Counted from the first letter of the stretch, positions 33,823-43,905 are shown. The stretch is DNA of 64,000 bases from Wocania_A spongiicola (GCF_023502325.1 NZ_JAMFLZ010000005.1:124001-188000); one strand, 5' to 3'. Program-made: numbers and translations. Notes: generated by a model not told the origin, from the letters alone.

Positions 33823-34275
33823 TTAAATAGACTCTGCCTTTTCTTTTAGGAATTGGCTTCTTGTTTTTAAAAGTTTACTCATATACCTTTTTAAAAACAA
33901 CCAATTTGCTAATTTGCCAAAAATACCATAGGGCGATTCAAAATTAAATTTATCAATCATTATGGTTTCATTTTCGCTTTCGCGGAAGATATGTTCGTGA
34001 CGAAACGATTTAAAAGCACCAAAAACCATTTCATCTACAAAATAATTAGGTGAATCAAATTCTGTAATTTTTGAGGTTAAATGCTGTACAAAACCTAGAT
34101 GTTTAGCTTCCCAGCTTACCCATTCTCCTAATTCTATTAAACCAGATATTTTTCCTGCAATAGCTTTTTCATTAGAATGCTTTAAAGATTCTTGATGAGA
34201 ATCAATATTACGAGCTAAATCGAAGCAAGTTTTAATGTCTGCTTTAATTTCAGTTTCAATCTCTATTAATGGCAT
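33823..34275 (-). CDS. SRPBCC (START-like) domain protein
   Basis: A 150-aa single-domain protein of the SRPBCC/polyketide-cyclase-like fold, annotated in related genomes as SRPBCC or cell-division-inhibitor-like. It starts with an IEIETEIKADIKTCFDLARN strand-helix unit. The middle has GEWVSWEAKHLGFVQHLTSKI and YFVDEMVFGAFKSFRHEHIF, and the last third is the long C-terminal helix (about 115-146) that lines the ligand cavity in this fold. No signal peptide. The ligand is unknown. It lies 72 bp downstream of ychF. Confidence 0.82.
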   Translation of the reverse strand: MPLIEIETEIKADIKTCFDLARNIDSHQESLKHSNEKAIAGKISGLIELGEWVSWEAKHLGFVQHLTSKITEFDSPNYFVDEMVFGAFKSFRHEHIFRESENETIMIDKFNFESPYGIFGKLANWLFLKRYMSKLLKTRSQFLKEKAESI

Positions 34276-34347
34276 TCTAGTCGAATTTAAGAGAACGAAA
34301 ATATTAAAATTCTTACGATTAAAAAATAGTTAAGAAATTATTAAGTT

Positions 34348-35442
34348 TTAAACATTGAAAAGAAAGTGCATTACATCACCATCTTTAACGACATAATTCT
34401 TTCCTTCTACTCTCATTTTTCCAGCTTCTTTCACCTTTGATTCACTACCAAATGCAACATAATCGTCATAAGCAATAACCTCAGCTCTAATAAAACCTTT
34501 CTCAAAATCGGTATGAATTACACCTGCAGCTTGTGGTGCAGTGGCTCCAATATCAATAGTCCAAGCGCGAACCTCTTTAACACCAGCTGTAAAATAAGTT
34601 TGTTGATTTAATAATTTATATGCTGAACGTATTAATTTTGCCGAACCTGCTTCATCAAGCCCTATATCTTCAAGAAACATTTGACGCTCTTCATAGTCAT
34701 CCAATTCATTAATATCTGCTTCTGTGCCAACTGCTAGCACTAAAACCTCAGCGTTTTCGTTTTTTACCGCCTCTTTTACTTGTTTTACATAATCGTTACC
34801 TGAAACTGCCGAACCTTCATCTACATTACAAACATACATTACTGGTTTATCAGTAATTAATTGTGATGGTTTTACAAAATCATTATAATCATCTTCAGAA
34901 AACTCTAAAGCTCTAACCGATTTTCCTTCTTCTAAACCTGTCTTTAAAATTAATAAAATAGCCTCTTCTTTTTGAGCCTCTTTATTTCCTGTTTTAGCAG
35001 CACGCTTAACCTTATCTAGCTTTTTTTCAACTGTCTCTAAGTCTTTAAGCTGTAATTCCATATCAATTGTTTCCTTATCTCGAATTGGGTCAATCGTTAA
35101 ATCTACATGAGTAATATTTTCGTTATCGAAACAACGTAAAACATGAAGTATGGCATCAGTTTCACGAATATTAGCTAAAAACTGGTTTCCTAAACCTTCT
35201 CCTTTACTTGCCCCTTTTACCAAACCAGCGATGTCTACAATTTCTACAGTTGCAGGTTGAACGCGTTCTGGATTCACTAACTCTTCCAATTTTTCTAAAC
35301 GCGGATCTGGTACATTTACTACACCTATGTTTGGTTCAATAGTACAAAAAGGAAAGTTTGCACTTTGCGCTTTGGCATTAGATAAACAGTTAAATAACGT
35401 TGACTTTCCTACGTTTGGTAATCCTACAATTCCGGCTTTCAT
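34348..35442 (-). CDS. ychF: Redox-regulated P-loop ATPase YchF (Obg family)
   Basis: 364-aa universally conserved OLA1/YchF protein, which prefers ATP over GTP and binds ribosomes. The G1 loop GLPNVGKSTLFN is at about residues 7-18, with switch and G3 in VEIVDIAGLVKGASKGEGLGNQFL. A coiled-coil insert (about 130-200) follows, and the C-terminal TGS domain (about 280-364) has YFTAGVKEVRAWTI and TDFEKGFIRAEVI, ending in GDVMHFLFNV. Full length and typical. A -7 box lies at 35498-35505. Confidence 0.96.
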   Translation of the reverse strand: MKAGIVGLPNVGKSTLFNCLSNAKAQSANFPFCTIEPNIGVVNVPDPRLEKLEELVNPERVQPATVEIVDIAGLVKGASKGEGLGNQFLANIRETDAILHVLRCFDNENITHVDLTIDPIRDKETIDMELQLKDLETVEKKLDKVKRAAKTGNKEAQKEEAILLILKTGLEEGKSVRALEFSEDDYNDFVKPSQLITDKPVMYVCNVDEGSAVSGNDYVKQVKEAVKNENAEVLVLAVGTEADINELDDYEERQMFLEDIGLDEAGSAKLIRSAYKLLNQQTYFTAGVKEVRAWTIDIGATAPQAAGVIHTDFEKGFIRAEVIAYDDYVAFGSESKVKEAGKMRVEGKNYVVKDGDVMHFLFNV

Positions 35443-35497
35443 TGAATTCTTTTTTCTTAATTCCCTAGTAGAAGAGAATCTTTTTTATTTGCGAGTG

Positions 35498-35505
35498 CAA
35501 ATATA
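35498..35505 (-). promoter_or_regulatory. -7 box for ychF
   Basis: On the minus strand this reads TATATTTG (exact TAnnTTTG), predicting a leader of about 50 nt before the ychF ATG. Confidence 0.45.
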
Positions 35506-35591
35506 GTTGTTTGTATTAAGAAATCTATTAGCTATTTCTCAGTTTTAATTTAATATGAAAATAGCATTTCTAATCTATATAAAAAATAATC

Positions 35592-35621
35592 TATATTTGT
35601 TGAAATCTAAATTTAACTTTG
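35592..35621 (+). promoter_or_regulatory. Two tandem -7 boxes upstream of the ECF sigma gene
   Basis: TATATTTG at 35592-35599 and TAACTTTG at 35614-35621 both match TAnnTTTG. They lie in the 209-bp divergent gap between ychF and the sigma gene and would give leaders of about 45 and 25 nt. One could be chance. Confidence 0.4.
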
Positions 35622-35651
35622 TTAATCATTTAGATTGCTTACAAGCTGATT

Positions 35652-36227
35652 ATGAAAAACTTAACAGATTATGATTTATGGGTTTCACTAAAAAGAGGTG
35701 ACTTAAAAGCATTTTCTACTTTGTTTAAAATTTATTATCCATTATTACATAATTACGGGTTAAAGCTTTCTAATTATAATGAGCAATTAACCGAAGATTG
35801 TTTGCAAGAGTTTTTTCTTTATGTTTATGAACACAGAGAAAATTTAGCTGATTTAAATTCGATAAAACCGTATTTATATGTGTCATTTAGGCGGCATTTA
35901 TTTCGTGAAATAAAAAAAGCTTCAAAAATGATTAACTATGATGAAAAAGAAAACTTTTTTGTCGAAATAAATTTTTCTGCTGAAGATGTTATTATTCAAC
36001 AAGAAATTGATGCTTTAAAGCAAGAAAATTTAGCTAATCTTTTAAATGAATTACCTAATAGGCAAAAAGAAGTTTTGTACTTAAAATATTATAGCGATTT
36101 AAATATTGATGAAATAGCAAAGGTTTTGGAAATAAATTATCAAAGCGTATTAAATTTAGTACACAAAGGCATTAAAAAATTGCGCCAAGACGCATCACTT
36201 AATGAGCTTTTAAAAGATATTGTATAA
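35652..36227 (+). CDS. ECF RNA polymerase sigma factor (FecI-like)
   Basis: A 191-aa sigma-70-family factor with only regions 2 and 4. Region 2 (about 15-85) has FSTLFKIYYPLLHNYGLKLS and EDCLQEFFLYVYEHRENL; region 4 (about 125-180) has LPNRQKEVLYLKYYSDLNIDEIAKVLE, a helix-turn-helix. Its position directly before a FecR-type anti-sigma gene and two TonB-dependent receptors marks it as the FecI part of a cell-surface signalling system. It would direct transcription of the receptor genes when the receptor is occupied. Confidence 0.92.
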   Translation: MKNLTDYDLWVSLKRGDLKAFSTLFKIYYPLLHNYGLKLSNYNEQLTEDCLQEFFLYVYEHRENLADLNSIKPYLYVSFRRHLFREIKKASKMINYDEKENFFVEINFSAEDVIIQQEIDALKQENLANLLNELPNRQKEVLYLKYYSDLNIDEIAKVLEINYQSVLNLVHKGIKKLRQDASLNELLKDIV

Positions 36228-36322
36228 AAAATAAATAAATACTTAAAAAAGAGAGTATATAAAATGTAAATGACTCTTATAATAAGTATAGAAAAGAAGA
36301 TTTTTGAATAGTCTCTCAGTTT

Positions 36323-37318
36323 ATGGAAAATAGAACATATACAAAAATAGAAGATTTAATAAATGATGCTTCATTTGTTAATTGGGTGCATAAAAAACAA
36401 ATGGCTGATGTTGATTTTTGGGATAATTGGCTTCGAGAAAACCCAAGTAAAAAACAACTTGTATTTGATGCAAGAGATATTCTCGTTGGTGTTAAGTTTA
36501 ACAAATCTTATGTTTCTGAGGAAAAAACCCTTGATGCATGGGAAAAATTTGAGCAAAACGTAACTAATACTAATAAAGTTTATAAAATTCCTTTCTATAA
36601 AAACATAAAATACCAAAGTATTGCTGCGACTATAGTATTGCTTATTTCTATATCTGCTTTTTATCTAGCAAGCAAGCCCACTACTGTTACCCATAAAACA
36701 GCTTATGGAGAAATAATTGATATTACACTTCCAGATAGAACTAAAGTTAAATTAAACTCAAATTCTTCTCTATCTTACAATAATGATGATGTTAGAGAAG
36801 TTATTTTAGAAGGCGAAGCGTTTTTTAATGTAGAGAAAAAACCTGCCACAAATGCTAAATTTTTTGTAATAACTGAAGATTTAAAAGTTGAAGTTTACGG
36901 TACTTCATTTAATGTAAACAATCGCAATACCAGAACTCAAGTATTTTTAGAAGAAGGAAATATTGCTCTTAAACTAAATAATGGTATACAAAAAAAGATG
37001 ATTCCTGGAGATTTAGTTTCTTATTCGTATAAAGCAGATAAAATTATTGAAGAAAAAAGAATTCTTAGACCAGAATTACAAACCTCATGGAAAAATGGGT
37101 CTTTAATCTTTGATCGTGCTACCTTAGAGACTGCTATGAGTAAAATTGAAGACACCTATGGTATAACAGCTGTTTTTGAAGATGACGCTAGTAAAACTGT
37201 ATTAATAACTGGTGCTGTCCCTACTCAAGATTTAGAAATTTGTATTAAAACCATCGAGAAATCTGCACAAGTAACTATTGTTAATCAAGATAATAAGTTA
37301 TACATTAACAAAAATTAG
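36323..37318 (+). CDS. FecR-type anti-sigma factor
   Basis: A 331-aa membrane-spanning regulator. The N-terminal ~90 residues are cytosolic and would hold the ECF sigma factor. One TM helix (about 96-115, AATIVLLISISAFYLAS) follows, then the periplasmic FecR domain (about 125-220, with TAYGEIIDITLPDRTKVKLNS and VEVYGTSFNVN) and a C-terminal DUF4974/STN-like domain (about 250-329). It receives the signal from the STN domain of the adjacent TonB receptor. It is preceded by a 95-bp gap after the sigma gene and followed 17 bp later by the receptor ATG. Confidence 0.92.
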   Translation: MENRTYTKIEDLINDASFVNWVHKKQMADVDFWDNWLRENPSKKQLVFDARDILVGVKFNKSYVSEEKTLDAWEKFEQNVTNTNKVYKIPFYKNIKYQSIAATIVLLISISAFYLASKPTTVTHKTAYGEIIDITLPDRTKVKLNSNSSLSYNNDDVREVILEGEAFFNVEKKPATNAKFFVITEDLKVEVYGTSFNVNNRNTRTQVFLEEGNIALKLNNGIQKKMIPGDLVSYSYKADKIIEEKRILRPELQTSWKNGSLIFDRATLETAMSKIEDTYGITAVFEDDASKTVLITGAVPTQDLEICIKTIEKSAQVTIVNQDNKLYINKN

Positions 37319-37335
37319 GTTCTAATTTGCGTAAA

Positions 37336-40302
37336 ATGTATTCTAATAAACCTTTGAAAGTAATCTTGACAATGGTCTTGGTTATAATATATAGTTTTGG
37401 TTTAAATGCACAGAATACCGAAAATCAAAAAATAAAATTAACACAGTTTTTATCCAAGTTAAGTGAAGAACAACAAGTGTTTTTTACATATGATGTAGAC
37501 TTACTTGAAAACATTGAAGTTGATACAAATCAATTAAACAATAAAGATTTACAAGTTATAATTGATTATTTAAGGGTAAAAACCAATCTTCATTTCGATA
37601 ACTTAGGAAATAATTACTATGTAATTTATAATGATAGCGAAAAAGGGAAAGCATCGTTTGAAAAAGCAAAAAAACGCTTAAATGAAACCATTGCTACAAT
37701 TTCAAATTCAAATGGCTTTACCAATCATGTAATAAGAGGAAAAGTTGTTAATCTACTTAATGAGCCTTTAGTTGAAGCTAACATTATTGAAAATGGTTCC
37801 ATTAATGGTACTACTACAGACACAAACGGAAACTTTAGTTTAGAGACAAATTCGCTAAACAACCTATTTATTACTGTAAGTTATGTTGGCTACACTTCAA
37901 AAGTAATTGCTATTAAAAATGAAAATGATATAACGATTGTATTAGAACAGGGAGAGTCTTTAAACGAAGTTCAAATTGTAGGTTCTAGAAACGCAAATAG
38001 GTCAGCTCTAGACACACCCTCGGCAATAGATATTGTTCAATTACAACAAGCAACTAATAGAACTGGGCAAATAGAAATTAATCAAATACTTCAATTTGTT
38101 ATCCCTTCTTTTAACGCTTCAAAACAATCTGGTGCAGATGGCGCAGATCATATTGTTCCAGCAACATTAAGAGGCTTAGGCCCAGATCAAACCTTAATAC
38201 TAATCAATGGAAAAAGAAGACATCAGTCATCTTTAATTAATTTGTATGGTACTCGCGGAAGAGGGAATTCAGGAACCGATTTAAACGCCATACCAGCTTC
38301 AGCTATAGAAAAAATTGAAATCTTACGTGATGGTGCCTCTGCTCAATATGGCTCAGATGCAATAGCTGGAGTTATGAATATTGTTTTAAAAGACAAAGTA
38401 GACACCTTTAATGGAAATATTACCTATGGTTTCAACAATGCTAATGCCAAAGGAAATTTTACAAACCCTACTTCTGGTATAGATGGAAATACTATGAAAC
38501 TATCTGGTAATTATGGAATGAAGGTTTTTGAAAAAGGGTTTATCAATTTAACAACCGAATACTTATCGAAAGAAAAAACTTTAAGACCAGGAGCAGATTT
38601 TAGAGAAAAATATGGCGAAGCTGGTTTGAATGAATATAGTATTTTTATAAATACAGAAATTCCAATAAACAACCATTCAAGTTTCTATGCTTTTGGAGGC
38701 TATAGCTATAGAGATTCAGAATCTTATGCCTTTACAAGACCTGCTGATAGTCCTAGAAATGTACTCGAAATTTATCCTAATGGGTTCAACCCATTAATAA
38801 CAGCAAAAATAAAGGATAACTCTATTTCTACTGGTTTTAGAACTCAATTTAATGGTTGGAACGTAGATATTAATAATACATTTGGTAAAAACAACTTTCA
38901 TTATTTTATTAAAGAAACACTAAACGCAACTTTGCTTTCTCATTCGCCTACAAGTTTTGATGCTGGTGGGCATATACTAAATCAAAATACTACAGGAGCA
39001 GATTTTACAAGGTTTTATAAAAATATTCTTAACGGAATAAATATTGCTTTTGGAACAGAATATAGAATAGAAAATTATAAAATATTTGCTGGAGAAATAG
39101 GTTCATATGCAGCTTTTGATATTAACAACAATATAGTTAACCAGAATACTCCAACTAGTGATATAATAATGCTAAATGGTTTCCCGCGCCCTAGAGGGTC
39201 TCAAGGGTTTCCGGGATATGCTCCAGAAAATGAAGTAGACCAAACTAGATCTAATCTAGCTGTATATGTAGATACTGAATTCGATTTTACAAATAAATTT
39301 ATGTTTGGCATTGCAGGGCGTTACGAAAACTATAGCGATTTTGGTAGCACATTTAATATTAAATTATCATCAAGATATAAAGCCAATGACAACTTTAATA
39401 TAAGGAGCTCATTTAGTTCGGGGTTTAGAGCACCTTCACTAGCTCAAATTTATTACAACTTGAAATTCACAAATTTTATTGGTAGTGAACCATCAGAATC
39501 TTTACTAGAATTAAATGATAGTCCAATTACAAGAAGTTTTGGTATTGGAAACTTAATTGAAGAAAAGGCAATTAATGGTAGTTTTGGTTTTACTGCAAAA
39601 ACTAAAAATTTTAAAGCCGCTGTTGATGCCTATTATGTAAACATAAAAGATAGAATTATATTAACAGGAAACTTTGACGCATCAAATCTTAATTTAAATG
39701 TAAACGATGTACAGTTTTTTACTAACGGAGTAAATACAAGCACAATAGGTATAGATGTTATATTAACATGGAAAAAGAACATTATGAACAATAATTTTAT
39801 AGTGTCCTTTGCTGGAAATGTTAATAGAATGACCATTGATAAAATAAAAAATAAAACTCTAGATGAAGAAACCTTTTTTGGCATACGCGACCAATATTTC
39901 TTATTAGCATCTGCTCCAAAAAGTAAGTTTAATTTAAATTTAAACTATTCTAATAAAAAGATTAATACAAACCTAACTCTTACCAGTTTTAGTAAAGTAA
40001 CACTAGTAGATTGGCAAATCTATCAGCCTTTAATTATTGAAGATCCAAATTCAGAATACATTGACGAAATAGATAGATTGCAAAAGGCAACTGATGTTTA
40101 TAATTCTAAATTAACTACAGACTTTAATATTGGTTATGCTTTAACTGATAAAATTGCATTAAAATTAGGCGCAAACAATATATTCAACATATACCCAACT
40201 GCCCAACAAAATAATTGGACGGATAGTGGCGGATATTGGGATTCTGTACAAATGGGAACAAACGGTTCTTTTTTCTATTCAAATATTTCATATAAGTTTT
40301 AA
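37336..40302 (+). CDS. TonB-dependent receptor with STN signalling domain
   Basis: A 988-aa outer-membrane transporter and signal transducer. Order: signal peptide (to about FGLNAQ), STN domain (about 30-100: LTQFLSKLSEEQQVFFTYD), a carboxypeptidase-D regulatory-like domain (about 130-200: VIRGKVVNLLNEPLVEANI), plug (about 210-350, with RDGASAQYGSDAIAGVMNI) and a beta-barrel ending in an aromatic strand (NISYKF). The ATG at 37336 is preferred over an in-frame TTG 9 bp upstream. With the adjacent sigma and FecR genes it forms a FecIRA-type module. No SusD partner is present, so the ligand may be a siderophore-like or other small compound, but this is not predictable. Confidence 0.93.
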   Translation: MYSNKPLKVILTMVLVIIYSFGLNAQNTENQKIKLTQFLSKLSEEQQVFFTYDVDLLENIEVDTNQLNNKDLQVIIDYLRVKTNLHFDNLGNNYYVIYNDSEKGKASFEKAKKRLNETIATISNSNGFTNHVIRGKVVNLLNEPLVEANIIENGSINGTTTDTNGNFSLETNSLNNLFITVSYVGYTSKVIAIKNENDITIVLEQGESLNEVQIVGSRNANRSALDTPSAIDIVQLQQATNRTGQIEINQILQFVIPSFNASKQSGADGADHIVPATLRGLGPDQTLILINGKRRHQSSLINLYGTRGRGNSGTDLNAIPASAIEKIEILRDGASAQYGSDAIAGVMNIVLKDKVDTFNGNITYGFNNANAKGNFTNPTSGIDGNTMKLSGNYGMKVFEKGFINLTTEYLSKEKTLRPGADFREKYGEAGLNEYSIFINTEIPINNHSSFYAFGGYSYRDSESYAFTRPADSPRNVLEIYPNGFNPLITAKIKDNSISTGFRTQFNGWNVDINNTFGKNNFHYFIKETLNATLLSHSPTSFDAGGHILNQNTTGADFTRFYKNILNGINIAFGTEYRIENYKIFAGEIGSYAAFDINNNIVNQNTPTSDIIMLNGFPRPRGSQGFPGYAPENEVDQTRSNLAVYVDTEFDFTNKFMFGIAGRYENYSDFGSTFNIKLSSRYKANDNFNIRSSFSSGFRAPSLAQIYYNLKFTNFIGSEPSESLLELNDSPITRSFGIGNLIEEKAINGSFGFTAKTKNFKAAVDAYYVNIKDRIILTGNFDASNLNLNVNDVQFFTNGVNTSTIGIDVILTWKKNIMNNNFIVSFAGNVNRMTIDKIKNKTLDEETFFGIRDQYFLLASAPKSKFNLNLNYSNKKINTNLTLTSFSKVTLVDWQIYQPLIIEDPNSEYIDEIDRLQKATDVYNSKLTTDFNIGYALTDKIALKLGANNIFNIYPTAQQNNWTDSGGYWDSVQMGTNGSFFYSNISYKF

Positions 40303-40449
40303 AAATTAAACAATTGATTTTCAGGTTTTTAACTTAAATAATTTTTATGAGTTAAAAAAAAGTTAAGCTTCAACGAGTATATTATAAGGTTTATGTGCTT
40401 ATAACTTATATAAGTAACTAATTCTTTATAATAACTAAACAATTCTTTT

Positions 40450-43206
40450 ATGAAAAACACAATTCTTTTATTTTTATTAATTTTTAGTGTCTCACTTACT
40501 TTTGCACAGCAAGATGTAACTGGAAAAGTTACCGACCAAAACGGTATTGGTGTTCCAGGTGTAAATGTTATAGAAAAAGGCACTACAAATGGAACTACTA
40601 CAGATTTTGACGGAAACTACACTATAGTTGTAGACAGTAACGGTACTCTAGTATTTAGCTATGTAGGCTATTCAACCAAAGAAGAAGCTGTAAACGGAAG
40701 AACTCAAATAAGTGTATCGTTATCTGATGGTGAAGCATTAGCAGAAATTGTACTAGTAGGTTCTCGTACAGCACCAAGAAGTAATGTTGATACACCTTTA
40801 CCTGTTGATGTTGTTGGAGTTAAAGAATTAACTTCTACAGGTCAAGCTACTTTTGATAAAGCACTACAATATAGAATCCCATCGTTTAATACGGTACAAA
40901 CACCTGTAAACGATGCAACCTCTTTATTAGATCCTTATGAAATTAGAAACATGGGACCAAGTAGAACATTAATTCTTATTAATGGTAAACGTAAAAATTT
41001 AAGTGCTTTATTGTATACACAAACCTCTCCAGGTCGTGGTGAAACTGGTGCAGATATTTCTGCAATTCCAACGGACGCTATTAAACGTGTAGAAATACTA
41101 CGTGATGGAGCATCTGCACAATATGGATCAGATGCTATTGCTGGTGTAATGAATATTATACTTAAAGATTCTCCTAACAATGGTTCAGCTACTTTAAGAG
41201 GAGGAATGACGTCTGAAGGTGATGGCGAAATGTTTGGTATTAGTGTTAACAATGGTAGTACTATTGGAGATGATAAAGGATTCATAAATTATACTATAGA
41301 CTTTTCGAAAGTAAACTTAGCTAACAGACCAGGCACAGTAAATGCTGCTGGTGAAGCTGCCGATTTTGGAGCTAATATTGCAGATGTAGAAGAATTTTTA
41401 TCGCGCCGCCCAGATGCAGGAAACATAAATGGGTCTCCAGAAACAGCTGCTTCAAAATTTTTGGTAAATGGTGGTTTTGATTTAAGTGATAATACTCAAA
41501 TGTATTTTAACGCTGCTTATGTTTATAAAAAAGTAAACAGTTTTGCAAACTACAGAACACCATATTGGAGAACAGTTACAGATTTTCCATATTTAGCAGA
41601 CTTTTTCCCAGGTAACCACCCAACTAACCCAGGTGGATATGATGGTTATGTACCAACATTTGAAGGTTTATTAAATGATTACAATGGTACAATTGGTATT
41701 AAAACTAAAATTAACGAATGGAATGTTGATTTAAGTTATACTACTGGTGGCAATACCCAAACATATAAAGTAAATAATTCTCATAATAGAAACTTAGTAT
41801 ACTCTCCGTCAACATGGGTAGATGCAAATAATAATGGGTCTGTTGATGATGGTGAAATTACTGCAGGTTCTGAATTGTACAGATCTAACAGTGCTCAGTC
41901 ATTCGATCCAGGAGGTACTCGTTTTACTCATAATGTTGGAAATATAGATATTAACAGAATCCTTTCTGATAAGGTAAGTATTGGTTTTGGTGCTGAGTTT
42001 AGAAACGAGGTTTTTGAAGTAATTGAAGGCGGATTAGACTCTTATGACGGTGGTGGTGCCGATTCTTTCTCAGGTAATAGCCCTGAAAATTCAGGAAAAT
42101 TTAACCGTTATAATATTGGTGGATACTTTTCTTTGGATTATGATGTAAGCGAAGCTTTCTTACTAAGTGGAACAATAAGAACAGAGAACTATTCAGATTT
42201 TGGAAACACATTTGTATACAAATTAAGTTCTCGTTTAAAACTAAGCGACAAACTTACAGCAAGAGCTTCTATCTCTTCAGGATTTAGAGCGCCTACATTA
42301 CATCAAATTTACACTCAAAAAGCACAATATAGTTTTATTCCTGGTCAAGGTATTCAAGTTGGTGGTTTAGTAAACAATGTATCTACTCAAGCTAAATTAT
42401 TGGGACTTCCAGAATTAGATGCTGAAACATCTAACAACTTTACTATAGGTGTAGGAGGGAAATTAACAAGTACATTAAGTTTTACTGTAGATTATTATAG
42501 TATTAATGTTGAAGACAGAATTGTATTAGGTTCTGAGGTTACTCCTCCAAACTCTCCTGCTTTTGCTGGATTATCAGATTTAAGTTTCTTTGCAAATGCA
42601 TTAGACACTAAAACATCTGGTTTGGATGTCGTTATTAGTCAAAAAAATATTTCACTTGGTTCTGGAGAGTTAGATCTTAACTTATCTGGTAATTACACTA
42701 TTACAAACGAAAGAGATGGTGCTGTAAAAGATCCAGCATTTTTAGCAGCTGGTCAAACTATTGTAACACCTACTCAAGAAGCTTTATTCTTTACATCTAG
42801 ACCAAAAACAAAATGGATTTTAGGTGCAAATTATGATATTGGTAAATGGGGATGGTCTCTTAATAACACATACTTTGGAAAAACAACTTTCAAACAACAA
42901 GGTATGAGTAATGACTTAAGAACAGAATTTACGCCAAAAATAGTTACAGATTTAGGTATTAACTTTAATGCTAATGATAAATTAACTATTGCATTAAATG
43001 TAAACAATTTATTAAATGTGTTACCAGAATGGAGTTTTAAAGCAGAAAATGCTGCTGGACAAGCTATTTTAGCAGATGCTGCACAAGTACAAAATCAATC
43101 TAACTTAATTACTTTTAACCAACGTTATTCTCAAATGACATACGATGGTTATCACTTTAGTCAATTAGGAACTATGTTTAACTTATCGTTAAACTATAAA
43201 TTTTAA
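40450..43206 (+). CDS. TonB-dependent receptor (no STN domain)
   Basis: A 918-aa paralogue of the receptor just upstream, sharing RDGASAQYGSDAIAGVMNI in the plug and the same barrel layout, but without an STN domain. It has a signal peptide (to FSVSLTFAQ, residue 20), a CarboxypepD_reg-like domain (about 22-100: VTGKVTDQNGIGVPGVNVIE), plug (about 105-230) and barrel to the C-terminal LSLNYKF. It could transport without signalling, or take a related ligand. The 147-bp gap before it includes short AT-rich inverted repeats (40382-40415). A strong terminator follows. Confidence 0.93.
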   Translation: MKNTILLFLLIFSVSLTFAQQDVTGKVTDQNGIGVPGVNVIEKGTTNGTTTDFDGNYTIVVDSNGTLVFSYVGYSTKEEAVNGRTQISVSLSDGEALAEIVLVGSRTAPRSNVDTPLPVDVVGVKELTSTGQATFDKALQYRIPSFNTVQTPVNDATSLLDPYEIRNMGPSRTLILINGKRKNLSALLYTQTSPGRGETGADISAIPTDAIKRVEILRDGASAQYGSDAIAGVMNIILKDSPNNGSATLRGGMTSEGDGEMFGISVNNGSTIGDDKGFINYTIDFSKVNLANRPGTVNAAGEAADFGANIADVEEFLSRRPDAGNINGSPETAASKFLVNGGFDLSDNTQMYFNAAYVYKKVNSFANYRTPYWRTVTDFPYLADFFPGNHPTNPGGYDGYVPTFEGLLNDYNGTIGIKTKINEWNVDLSYTTGGNTQTYKVNNSHNRNLVYSPSTWVDANNNGSVDDGEITAGSELYRSNSAQSFDPGGTRFTHNVGNIDINRILSDKVSIGFGAEFRNEVFEVIEGGLDSYDGGGADSFSGNSPENSGKFNRYNIGGYFSLDYDVSEAFLLSGTIRTENYSDFGNTFVYKLSSRLKLSDKLTARASISSGFRAPTLHQIYTQKAQYSFIPGQGIQVGGLVNNVSTQAKLLGLPELDAETSNNFTIGVGGKLTSTLSFTVDYYSINVEDRIVLGSEVTPPNSPAFAGLSDLSFFANALDTKTSGLDVVISQKNISLGSGELDLNLSGNYTITNERDGAVKDPAFLAAGQTIVTPTQEALFFTSRPKTKWILGANYDIGKWGWSLNNTYFGKTTFKQQGMSNDLRTEFTPKIVTDLGINFNANDKLTIALNVNNLLNVLPEWSFKAENAAGQAILADAAQVQNQSNLITFNQRYSQMTYDGYHFSQLGTMFNLSLNYKF

Positions 43207-43228
43207 CAATTTTGAGTAGTTAATTATT

Positions 43229-43266
43229 AAAAGTGCCGCTTTTTTATAGAGTGGCACTTTTTTTTT
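43229..43266 (+). terminator. Terminator after the second TonB receptor
   Basis: AAAAGTGCC and GGCACTTTT flank a 15-nt loop and are followed by a T-run (to 43266). It separates the receptor pair from the SDR and methyltransferase genes. Confidence 0.85.
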
Positions 43267-43302
43267 ATATCTCAAATTACTAACTTGAAATAAAATATAA
43301 AG

Positions 43303-43905
43303 ATGAAAATATTAATTATTGGAGGTAACGGCACCATTGGCAGCAAAGTTTCTAATCATTTCTCAAAAAACAATGAAGTAATTATAGCAGGTAGAACTTC
43401 AGGCGACATAAAAGTGGATATTGCAGATAGCAAATCAATAAAATCAATGTTTGATAAAACAGGATTAGTAGATGCTGTTATTTGCATTGCTGGAGAGGCA
43501 AAATGGGCTCCATTTAATGATCTTACAGAAGACGACTACTACATTGGGTTAAAAAGTAAATTAATGGGTCAAGTTAATCTAGTTCGTATAGGTCAGCATT
43601 ATTTAAACTCCAATGGTTCTATAACATTATCTACAGGAATATTAGCAGATGATCCTGTTATGAAAACCACTAGTGCAGCTATGGTAAATGGAGGAATACA
43701 TAGCTTTGCACAAGCCGCTGCTCTTGAAATTCCAATTGGAACTAGACTAAATGTAGTTTCGTTAGGTATGGTAGAAGATGCTTATGAAAAATATAAAGAT
43801 TATTTTCCTGGTCATAATCCTGTGCCTATGAAAAAAGTGATTAACGCATATGTAAGAAGTGTAGAAGGAAAAACCAACGGTAGCATTATTAAATATTACG
43901 AATAA
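43303..43905 (+). CDS. Short-chain dehydrogenase (SDR), compact form
   Basis: A 200-aa NAD(P)-binding protein, shorter than typical SDRs (about 250). The glycine motif ILIIGGNGTIGSKVS is at about 3-17, an acidic second strand end (KVDIADSKSIKSMF) follows, the NAG-like segment is CIAGEAKW, and the active-site Ser/Tyr region is atypical: STGILADDPVMKTTSAAMVNGGIHSF lacks the usual YxxxK (Tyr replaced by an Ala/Met segment). Activity is therefore uncertain. It precedes a methyltransferase gene by 11 bp. A functional link to the receptors upstream is possible but blocked by a terminator. Confidence 0.8.
   Translation: MKILIIGGNGTIGSKVSNHFSKNNEVIIAGRTSGDIKVDIADSKSIKSMFDKTGLVDAVICIAGEAKWAPFNDLTEDDYYIGLKSKLMGQVNLVRIGQHYLNSNGSITLSTGILADDPVMKTTSAAMVNGGIHSFAQAAALEIPIGTRLNVVSLGMVEDAYEKYKDYFPGHNPVPMKKVINAYVRSVEGKTNGSIIKYYE

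Noticed and set aside
40935..41285. Minus-strand ORF of 116 aa
   Set aside because: Antisense to the plug region of the second TonB receptor; no family features.
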